Position numbers and translations under genes: made by a program. Under the pieces are notes generated by a model. It saw nothing but the letters and a program-made list of their open reading frames with translations, was not told the origin of the DNA and searched no databases. A DNA stretch of 64,000 nucleotides, taken from contig PXSA01000040.1 in the NCBI GenBank assembly GCA_003023565.1, positions 1 to 64,000 of the forward strand, written 5' to 3'. Shown in pieces: positions 1 through 6,072 of the stretch (the stretch's first letter is position 1; every line of letters starts with the position of its first letter). This DNA comes from Halobacteriales archaeon QS_9_68_17. GTDB taxonomy: Archaea > Halobacteriota > Halobacteria > Halobacteriales > Natronoarchaeaceae.

Positions 1-1
1 G

Positions 2-610
2 GTCGACTACGTCTCCAGGTCGGGCGTCCCGGTCCGCGGCAACGACATCGACACGGACCAGATCATCCCGGCCCGCTTCATGAAGGTCGTCACCTTCGAC
101 GGTCTCGGCGAGTTCGCGTTCTTCGACCTGCGGTTCGACGAGAACGACGAGCCCGAGGACCACCCGTTCAACGAGGAGCGCTTCCAGGACTCCTCGGTGA
201 TGGTCGTCAACGCCAACTTCGGCTGCGGGTCGTCCCGCGAGCACGCTCCGCAGGCGCTGATGCGCTGGGGGATCGACGCGATCATCGGCGAGTCGTTCGC
301 GGAGATCTTCGCGGGCAACTGCCTCGCGCTCGGCGTCCCGACAGTCACGGCCGGCAGCGAGACCGTCGAGGCGCTGCAGGACTGGGTCGACGAGAACCCC
401 GACGGCGACATCGAGGTCGACGTCGAGGCGGAGACGGTCACCTACGGCGACCGAACGGTCGACATCACCGTCGACGACGCCCAGCGGAAGGCGCTGGTCG
501 ACGGCATCTGGGACACCACCGCGCTGATGAGGTCCAACGCCGGCGCGGTCCGCGAGAAGGCCGAGGAACTGCCGTACGTCGAGGACTCGGCGATTCCTGA
601 AGCAGAATAA
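2..610 (+). CDS. leuD: 3-isopropylmalate dehydratase small subunit, 5' end outside window
   Basis: Small (swivel-domain) subunit of isopropylmalate isomerase, which with LeuC interconverts 2- and 3-isopropylmalate in leucine biosynthesis. The reading frame is already open at base 2 and reads GNDIDTDQIIPARF, the typical N-terminal motif of LeuD, so the ORF-track start at base 80 is an internal Met and the true start lies upstream. The motif NFGCGSSREHAPQAL, shared by LeuD and aconitase swivel domains, is intact, as is the region 'FAEIFAGNCLALGV'. Only a few N-terminal residues seem to be missing. leuC would be expected just upstream, and leuB follows 1.5 kb downstream after an interruption. 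Family assignment is secure. Confidence 0.96.
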   Translation, partial: VDYVSRSGVPVRGNDIDTDQIIPARFMKVVTFDGLGEFAFFDLRFDENDEPEDHPFNEERFQDSSVMVVNANFGCGSSREHAPQALMRWGIDAIIGESFAEIFAGNCLALGVPTVTAGSETVEALQDWVDENPDGDIEVDVEAETVTYGDRTVDITVDDAQRKALVDGIWDTTALMRSNAGAVREKAEELPYVEDSAIPEAE

Positions 611-941
611 CTCGTACCGTTTCGAACGTCCGCGACGCTTGGCACCGTTCGACCGGCGTCCTTCTTCCGGGGTAGCGGTCTACCCGGTTCTCGCATCCGG
701 CCGCAACGGCAACCTCGGGGACGACTCGCCGACGCGGGACTGAAACGCTTTCGCGTTCCCGCCGGCTCCGTGAGAGTGGCCTTCTTGAGGTCGGAAGTCC
801 GGCCCGCGTGTCACCGCGTGGATGCGTCTCAATACCTCTCCAGCGGCAGGTCTCCCGACTGTGAACTACCGGATCCGGCGCGGCCGACGAGACGGCCGGC
901 CGCTACTTCGGCACCCAGACCGACGGAACGTGCCGCCACGC

Positions 942-1126
942 CTACCGCTTCTCTGGCTGCTCCGTCACCTCCCGGAGGCTTCGGGGCCACGCGTCGAGCG
1001 CGTCGCGGATCCGCCGGTACGAGAGCGTGCTCTCCTCGTCGAGGACGAGCCGAAACCGCCGTCGTCGTCCGCCGCTCGCCAGAACCGGTTCCAGTCGACG
1101 GTGTCGTCGTGGGTCGCGTCTGTCAT
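942..1126 (-). pseudogene. gene scar: methyltransferase-like N-terminus joined out of frame to an unknown C-terminus
   Basis: A start at 1126 reads MTDATHDDTVDWNRFWRAAD, which resembles the N-terminus of haloarchaeal class I SAM-dependent methyltransferases (the 'DWNRFWR' pattern). After about 25 residues this frame loses haloarchaeal character and stops at 965. A different minus-strand frame then carries a plausible C-terminus (LDEESTLSYRRIRDALDAWP and on) ending at a TAG at 942. No methyltransferase core (GxGxG SAM loop) is present. I read it as the junction of two decayed genes, or one gene with an internal deletion and a frameshift. The methyltransferase link rests on the N-terminal motif only. 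Nothing convincing is seen in 611-941. Confidence 0.45.
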
Positions 1127-1175
1127 GGTGAAAACGGTGTCGCTGACGGCTGGTCGCCGTTCGATACCTCGCCCC

Positions 1176-1745
1176 TCAGTCGAGGAACCGCGCGACGTCG
1201 TTCCCGGACTGCATCCCGGCGTTGGCGAGGCCCTCGGGCATCTCGGAGAGCCAGAGCGCGCTGGCCTCTGCATCGGGGTCGGCCGCTAACTCGGCGGTCG
1301 GCTTCGAGTCGTCAGCCGTCGGCGTCGCGCGGAAGACGACCTGTCGCGTCGTCTCGACGGGATCGTCGTCGCCCTCGACCCGGTGATGTACCGTGCGGAC
1401 GTGCTCCGGCGCGTCGATGCGGGCGGGGACGCCGGTCATCTCCTCGACGGCCCGCTCGGCGGTCGCGACGTAGTCCTCTCCGGGTTCGACTTTCCCGTTC
1501 GGGAGCACCGCCGCGGGCTCGTCGGCGTCGAAGAGGGCGAGGACGGCGTCGTCCGTCGCGACGCCGACGATCGCTCGACCGGCGTAACCGGCCTCGCAGT
1601 AGTCTCCGTTTTCGTGGACGACCGTCTCCTCGCTGTGTTCGACGGCCGGACGGTCGAGGAGTTCGGTGGGGTCGGTGATTCCCCCGTCGTCGGGAAGGGC
1701 GGTGTCTTCAGCGGGACTGTCAGACGTTGGCGTGTGTCGTGTCAT
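1176..1745 (-). CDS. NUDIX hydrolase-like protein with degenerate Nudix box
   Basis: 189 residues. The middle has the Nudix layout: hydrophobic strands (GRAIVGVATDDAVLALFD), a substrate-side 'VLPNGKVEPGE', then the box GKVEPGE-x7-RAVEEMTGV. Against the consensus Gx5Ex7REUxEExGU, two Glu positions are replaced (E to A and E to M) and one of the three helix glutamates that normally bind Mg2+ remains. The family usually hydrolyses nucleoside diphosphates linked to another group; here catalysis may be weak or absent. The first 45 residues are an acidic, low-complexity extension. It lies between leuD and leuB, opposite in strand, so it interrupts a leucine gene cluster and is probably an insertion. 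Confidence 0.8.
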   Translation of the reverse strand: MTRHTPTSDSPAEDTALPDDGGITDPTELLDRPAVEHSEETVVHENGDYCEAGYAGRAIVGVATDDAVLALFDADEPAAVLPNGKVEPGEDYVATAERAVEEMTGVPARIDAPEHVRTVHHRVEGDDDPVETTRQVVFRATPTADDSKPTAELAADPDAEASALWLSEMPEGLANAGMQSGNDVARFLD

Positions 1746-2162
1746 GTGTTAGCTCGGGTGAGCCGCGTGGTCCGTCGATCGATGCTCCGCGGTCAACCGG
1801 CGCAGTAGTCGTTCCCCTCCGAGACGGCGTCGCCGCTCCCGACGGTCGGAGCAGTCGCTGGCCGCGGCTGAACGGCCGATCGAGGTCGTGACGGGTCGGC
1901 TTTCGAACGCCGGACCGGTAGCTACAGGGAACTCCTACAAGAAAACACCGATTTCGTTTCAGCTGTTTCCTTTATGTAATAATTCGTCATCCGGGGTTAA
2001 ATATCTTCGGGTGGCACGGACGCTCTCCGGCGCGCTCGACCCGACAGTCGCGGAGGTGCGACCGGCGATGTCGGTCCGCCGTTCGTTCGACTCGGTCGGG
2101 AACTGACAGAACACCTGCCGATACCGAACCCCTTTCTAACCCCGGACGCGTCGGACAGAGCA
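1746..2162. other. intergenic region with AT-rich core and leuB promoter
   Basis: 417 bases between the divergent Nudix gene and leuB. No ORF here has haloarchaeal amino-acid composition; the 72-codon ORF at 1888 does not look coding. Bases 1920-2005 are clearly AT-richer than the surroundings and include 'ggttaaatat' (1995-2004), a TATA-like element. A second one, 'cctttctaac' (2131-2140), lies 23-32 bases before the leuB ATG and fits a leaderless leuB transcript. Confidence 0.5.
2131..2140 (+). promoter_or_regulatory. TATA-like element of leuB
   Basis: 'cctttctaac' centred about 27 bases upstream of the leuB ATG. This is the spacing expected for leaderless haloarchaeal transcripts. Assigned by position and composition only. 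Confidence 0.45.
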
Positions 2163-3143
2163 ATGACTCACCGGATCGCCGTCGTCCCCGGCGACGGGAT
2201 CGGCCAGGAAGTGACGCCCGCCGCGGTCGAGGTGCTCGAAGCGCTGGACGTGGACTTCGAGTTCGTCGAGGGCGACGCCGGGGACGCCGTGAAGGCGGAG
2301 ACCGGCGAGGCCCTGCCGCTGGAGACCCGCGACCTCGCCGCGGACGCCGACGCGACGCTGTTCGGCGCAGCGGGAGAGACGGCGGCCGACGTGATACTCC
2401 CGCTCCGGGAGGTCGTCGGATCGTTCGCGAACGTCCGTCCGGCGGTGACCTATCCCGGCCTCGATGCGGTACGGGAAGACACGGACCTCGTGTTCATCCG
2501 GGAGAACACGGAGGGCGTCTACACCGGCATCGAGTCCGAGATAACCGAGGGCGTCACGACGCTCACGCGGGTCATCACGGAGGAGGCGTCCCGCGACATC
2601 GCCGAGTTCGGCTTCGACTACGCCGCGGAGAACGGCTACGACGACGTGACCATCGCGCACAAGGCGAACGTGATGCGCGAGACGGACGGGTTGTTCCTCG
2701 AAACGGTCGAAGCGGTCGCCGAAGAGCGCGACGCGGTGTACGACACGGCGCTGATGGACGCGCTGGCGATGCACCTCGTCATGCATCCCGAGGAGTACGG
2801 CGTCGTCATCTGTCCGAACCTCGCCGGCGACATGCTGTCGGACCTCGCCGCGGGCCTCGTCGGCGGTCTCGGCCTGCTCCCCTCCGCGAACGTCGGCCGG
2901 GACAACGCGCTGTTCGAACCGGTCCACGGCTCCGCCCCCGACATCGCGGGCGAGGGCGTCGCGAACCCGACCGCGATGGTCCTCTCGGCCGCGATGCTGC
3001 TCGACCACCTCGGCCGCGGTGAGGCGGCAGAGCGCGTCCGCGCCGCGACCGAGACGGTCCTCGACGAGGGGCCGCGGACGCCGGACCTCGGCGGCGACGG
3101 CACGACCGACGGGGTGACGCAAGCGATCGTCGAGGAACTCTGA
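2163..3143 (+). CDS. leuB: 3-isopropylmalate dehydrogenase
   Basis: 326 residues. Catalyses the NAD-dependent oxidative decarboxylation of 3-isopropylmalate to 2-oxoisocaproate, the third committed step of leucine synthesis. Family motifs are present in order: N-terminal [11 protein letters not shown], the substrate motif [10 protein letters not shown] around residue 115, '[12 protein letters not shown]' with the catalytic Lys, 'DALAMHLV', and the C-terminal signature [16 protein letters not shown] followed by '[11 protein letters not shown]'. Length is normal for archaeal IMDH. Isocitrate dehydrogenase is longer, so LeuB is preferred, supported by leuD upstream. The ATG at 2163 sits about 27 bases from a TATA-like element. 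Confidence 0.95.
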   Translation: MTHRIAVVPGDGIGQEVTPAAVEVLEALDVDFEFVEGDAGDAVKAETGEALPLETRDLAADADATLFGAAGETAADVILPLREVVGSFANVRPAVTYPGLDAVREDTDLVFIRENTEGVYTGIESEITEGVTTLTRVITEEASRDIAEFGFDYAAENGYDDVTIAHKANVMRETDGLFLETVEAVAEERDAVYDTALMDALAMHLVMHPEEYGVVICPNLAGDMLSDLAAGLVGGLGLLPSANVGRDNALFEPVHGSAPDIAGEGVANPTAMVLSAAMLLDHLGRGEAAERVRAATETVLDEGPRTPDLGGDGTTDGVTQAIVEEL

Positions 3144-3240
3144 AGGCGCGGGCGTAGCGGTTCGACCCCCGGACGGACGAGAAAAGGCTAGGGTCGTAGT
3201 TCGACGTGGGTGTACGACAGCGATCGATACGGCAACGCTC

Positions 3241-3417
3241 CTGTTCGCCGCGCCCGGCGGCGTCGAACCCGTCGCGATACTGCTGCTCGCCGCGCTCCTG
3301 TTCGGCGCACGGAAGATCCCGCAACTCGCCAGGGCCAGCGGTGAGGCGATAGGCGGGTTCAAGAAGGGCCGCGAGAAGACCCGACAGGAGCTCGAAGGAC
3401 TCCGCGAGGAGAACTGA
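3241..3417 (+). CDS. TatA-like twin-arginine translocase subunit, start codon unclear
   Basis: Too short for the ORF track. The frame ending at TGA 3415-3417 encodes PGGVEPVAILLLAALLFGAR then KIPQLARASGEAIGGFKKGR and a charged tail 'EKTRQELEGLREEN'. This is the TatA/TatE plan: one membrane helix, a hinge with FG, and an amphipathic helix with 'GEAIGGFKKG'. TatA forms the pore that exports folded proteins, the main secretion route in haloarchaea. No ATG, GTG or TTG occurs in frame between the leuB end and the membrane helix; the only common-type candidate is CTG at 3241, used here as a nominal start. The gene may use a rare start, or the 5' end may hold an indel. Confidence 0.7.
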   Translation: MFAAPGGVEPVAILLLAALLFGARKIPQLARASGEAIGGFKKGREKTRQELEGLREEN

Positions 3418-3550
3418 CGCCGCCGCCGTTTTCCGCCCCGCGACGCGCCGACAGCGCCGTGGCCGCGGTACGTCACCGCACCCCTGCCGACGCCACCGCC
3501 GACCGTTAGCGCGGGCCACGCTTAAGACGGTCCCCCGTGTTGACCACGCT

Positions 3551-3697
3551 ATGCCCAAGGTCCATCTGGACGAGGAAACCGTCGAGCGACTGGACGGCCT
3601 GCGCGTCGACGACGAGACCTACGACGACCTCGTCAACGAACTGATCAACATCTATCAGGCCGAGGAGCTGACCCTGTTTCGCTCGGGCGACGGTTAG
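3551..3697 (+). CDS. small haloarchaeal ribbon-helix-helix/antitoxin-like protein
   Basis: 48 residues starting MPKVHLDEETVERLDGLRVD and ending in LTLFRSGDG. A beta strand plus two short helices of this kind is seen in VapB-like antitoxins and in small haloarchaeal proteins of unknown function ('DDETYDDLVNELI'). A TATA-like 'acgcttaag' lies about 25 bases upstream, so a leaderless transcript from the ATG is likely. No toxin gene is adjacent, so a toxin-antitoxin role is not supported. It converges with the DUF5799-like gene, the stops overlapping by 4 bases. Confidence 0.75.
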   Translation: MPKVHLDEETVERLDGLRVDDETYDDLVNELINIYQAEELTLFRSGDG

Positions 3698-4155
3698 CGC
3701 TCGGCGACGGACCGGATCTCGTCCCACTTCCCCCGCTGTTCCAGATGCGCCTGCAACTCGTCAGCGTAGTCCTGCGCCAGCGACGCGGCGGCCCGTTCTC
3801 GCTCGTCGTTCCCGCCGCCGTCACCCCCGCCGAGACCGAGCGCGTCCTTGATACCGCCGAGGAGGCCGCCGCCGGAGGACCCGCCCGTTCCGCCACCGCC
3901 GCCGGCACCGCCCATCTGGCCCATCTTCGAGCGCGACTCCTCGATGGCCGGCAACACCTGCCCGATCTTGCTCGTGTCGGCGACGATGCGGGCGGCCTCG
4001 GGGTCGCTCGGGTTCTCTATCTCCAGTTCGACGGCGGTCATGATCATCCCCCACTCCTGATTGGAGAACCGGGAGTCGCGGACGTGCTGCGAGAACTCCT
4101 GGTCGACCGTCATCCGATCGCCGACGATGCGGTCGGTCCACTCGCTGTCTGTCAT
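3694..4155 (-). CDS. DUF5799-like haloarchaeal protein
   Basis: 153 residues. Residues 1-75 form a conserved helical block (TDRIVGDRMTVDQEFSQHVR, 'FSNQEWGMIMTAVELEIENP', 'IVADTSKIGQVLPAIEE'). Then comes a glycine-rich linker (GGAGGGGGTGG) and a short C-terminal helix rich in Ala/Glu. I recall this pattern from haloarchaeal proteins annotated as DUF5799; function is unknown. The linker is low-complexity and probably flexible. No signal peptide or membrane helix is visible. Confidence 0.8.
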   Translation of the reverse strand: MTDSEWTDRIVGDRMTVDQEFSQHVRDSRFSNQEWGMIMTAVELEIENPSDPEAARIVADTSKIGQVLPAIEESRSKMGQMGGAGGGGGTGGSSGGGLLGGIKDALGLGGGDGGGNDERERAAASLAQDYADELQAHLEQRGKWDEIRSVAER

Positions 4156-4277
4156 ACCTCTCGGTTGGGAGAGAAGCGGTATCAGGGTTTCCCCCGGCGG
4201 TCGCCGACCGCGGCTACGATACCGGCTTGCGGTGCGGTCGGTCCCACGGTCGCCCGGGCACCGGATCGCCGGCCCGA

Positions 4278-4661
4278 CTACTGGATCGTCACGTCGGCTT
4301 CGAGGCTCTCCTTGAGCGCGTCCCCGACCTTGCAGAGCTCGTGGGCGCGCTCGATCACGGCCTCCTTCCTGTCCTCGTCGAGGTCGCCGTCGGTGGAGAC
4401 GTCGAAGGCGACCGACTCCAGTTTGTCGTCGTCGTTCAGGTCGCCGGTCGCGTCGATCTCGATCCGGCCGAGGTCGCCCGCGTCGCGCTGCTGCGCTCCG
4501 ACGCGAAGCGCGGGCACGTAACAGGACGCGTACGCGCCGAGCAGGGCCTCCAGCGTGTCCGGAGCCTCCTCACCCTGTGCGTCGACCGTCGACTCGAAAT
4601 CGCCGGTCTGGTTCGTCGTGCTGTACCCCTCCTCGGAGACGCTGTGGACTTCCTTCGCCAT
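4278..4661 (-). CDS. OsmC family peroxiredoxin-like protein
   Basis: 127 residues from the internal Met (MAKEVHSVSEEGYSTTNQTG). The longer ORF-track start adds a basic stretch unlike the family. OsmC/Ohr proteins reduce organic hydroperoxides with a pair of cysteines. Both are present: one in 'GAYASCYVPALRVGAQQR' and one in 'AHELCKVGDALKESLEADV'. Length is near the family norm of about 140. It is monocistronic in appearance, between two unrelated minus-strand genes. Cytoplasmic by lack of a signal peptide. Substrate not known. Confidence 0.88.
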   Translation of the reverse strand: MAKEVHSVSEEGYSTTNQTGDFESTVDAQGEEAPDTLEALLGAYASCYVPALRVGAQQRDAGDLGRIEIDATGDLNDDDKLESVAFDVSTDGDLDEDRKEAVIERAHELCKVGDALKESLEADVTIQ

Positions 4662-4815
4662 GGCAGTTCGAGTCGTCAACGGCGGTCGTCGTAAGCGTTG
4701 TTCCACCGGCGGAACCGGCAGGTAGGCGGCGCGTCCCGGTGCCGGCCGCGAGGGTCTCGGCGGGAAACGGGGCCGGCCCGAGACGCGGCGGCGTCAGCGA
4801 CAGAGGTCGTCGGGG

Positions 4816-5547
4816 TCAGTACCCCTCGCTCAGGTCGAACGTCTCGTCGCCGTCCAGCACGTGGACCTCGGCGTCGCTCCCCGTGTCTTTCACCTCGTTC
4901 ACGAAGTCGTCGGTGTCTATCTCGATCGGCGGGAAGGTGTCGTAGTGCATCGGGAACGCGTGGTCGACGTCGAGCCAGTCGACCGCGATGGCGGCCTGCA
5001 TCGGTCCCATCGTGAAGTGGTCGCCGACGGGCACGGCCGCGGCGTCGGGTTCGAGGTACGGTCCGATCACGTCGCGCATCTCCGTCATCAGGCCGGTGTC
5101 GCCGGCGTGGTAGAACGTCGTGCTCTCCTCGTCGGCGACCTGCGCGGGCTTCGTGTCGCTGACGACGAAGCTCGCGGGCGGGCCTGCGGAGTACTCGTAG
5201 CCCGTGTTCACGCCGTTCGTGTGGTCCGCGCGATGCATCGTCACGCACGCGTCGCCGCACTCGACCGTACCGCCGAGGTTCATCCCCATCCCGCCGACGG
5301 CGTCCTCGAAGCCGAACTCGTCCTCCGCGAACGAGACCAGCTCCGGCACCGCGACCAGCGTCGCGTCCGAGTAGTGCTCGGCGTGCCCGACGTGGTCCGC
5401 GTGGCCGTGCGTGAGCAGGACGTAGTCCGGGTCGACCTCCTCCGGGTCGGTGTCCGTCTCGGGGTTGTCGAAGAACGGGTCGATCAGCAGGGACGTGTCG
5501 CCGACGTCGACGTGCCAGGTCGAGTGGCCGTACCAGGTCAGTTGCAT
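4816..5547 (-). CDS. metal-dependent hydrolase, metallo-beta-lactamase fold (UPF0173-like)
   Basis: 243 residues from the Met of [20 protein letters not shown]; the first ten residues of the ORF-track version are leader. The metal motif is '[12 protein letters not shown]', with further ligand histidines in 'HRADHTNGV', '[13 protein letters not shown]' and '[10 protein letters not shown]'. This set and the N-terminal YGHST are typical of the UPF0173 group of zinc hydrolases with unknown substrate. Conserved metal ligands look complete. Its role in the cell cannot be read from the neighbours. Confidence 0.9.
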   Translation of the reverse strand: MQLTWYGHSTWHVDVGDTSLLIDPFFDNPETDTDPEEVDPDYVLLTHGHADHVGHAEHYSDATLVAVPELVSFAEDEFGFEDAVGGMGMNLGGTVECGDACVTMHRADHTNGVNTGYEYSAGPPASFVVSDTKPAQVADEESTTFYHAGDTGLMTEMRDVIGPYLEPDAAAVPVGDHFTMGPMQAAIAVDWLDVDHAFPMHYDTFPPIEIDTDDFVNEVKDTGSDAEVHVLDGDETFDLSEGY

Positions 5548-5746
5548 CGGTCGTTCCGAGGTACGGTCGATCGACACTTAAACCCGGACGGTGGTCGGAA
5601 CGGATCGCCGCCGTTTCTCGCCGTCGCGGGGCCGCACGGCCGACACTGGTGGCGTCGGTTCCGGTGCTCGCAGGGACTCGGCCCGCCACCGATCTCGCGG
5701 AGACCGACCCGCTCACCGTTATACCGTCCCCGGTCGAAGGAGGGGT

Positions 5747-6010
5747 ATGCTCACGCTCCGGTTAGACGAGTTCACGGTCGAACTGAAGGACGGCGCGGTC
5801 AAGAACGTCGGACCGTCGAACAAGTCCGCGTCCACGAAGCTGTTCGACGTGACCGACGCCGAGGCGCGGGAGTTCGGCGACAAGCGCGTGAAACTCGTCT
5901 TCGAGGACGAGGACGGCAACGAGGTGCAGGTGGCGCTGTTCCCGGAGGACGTCCGCTCGATAGTCGCCGACGTGGAGGCGATGGAGGACGACAGCCCGGT
6001 GTTCGAATAA
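5747..6010 (+). CDS. small conserved acidic protein of unknown function
   Basis: 87 residues, starting MLTLRLDEFTVELKDGAVKN. Mostly beta strands with an acidic C-terminal helix ('ALFPEDVRSIVADVEAMEDD'). Composition and codon use match the neighbours, so it is a real gene. I do not recognise a family. It lies 59 bases upstream of the S1/DHH gene on the same strand, but a palindrome and a separate TATA-like element between them suggest independent expression. Confidence 0.75.
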   Translation: MLTLRLDEFTVELKDGAVKNVGPSNKSASTKLFDVTDAEAREFGDKRVKLVFEDEDGNEVQVALFPEDVRSIVADVEAMEDDSPVFE

Positions 6011-6018
6011 AGCCCCCG

Positions 6019-6034
6019 GTCGAAACGTTTCGAC
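6019..6034. promoter_or_regulatory. 16-bp perfect palindrome, operator candidate
   Basis: GTCGAAACGTTTCGAC is a perfect palindrome placed just upstream of the TATA-like 'cgttttagt' (6038-6046) that serves the S1/DHH gene. Position at the BRE/TATA side is typical of a regulator binding site. The binding protein is unknown. Confidence 0.5.
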
Positions 6035-6053
6035 AACCGTTTTAGTCCGGGGG

Positions 6054-6072
6054 CATTTGTCTCCGGCAAATG
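6054..6072. repeat. inverted repeat across the start codon of the S1/DHH gene
   Basis: CATTTG-TCTCCGG-CAAATG, perfect 6-bp arms; the right arm contains the ATG at 6070. It could be a regulator site, or fold in the mRNA if transcription starts upstream of it. Confidence 0.4.

Noticed and set aside
2136-3476. 446-codon minus ORF over leuB and tatA
   Set aside because: Shadow ORF; leuB motifs are on the plus strand.
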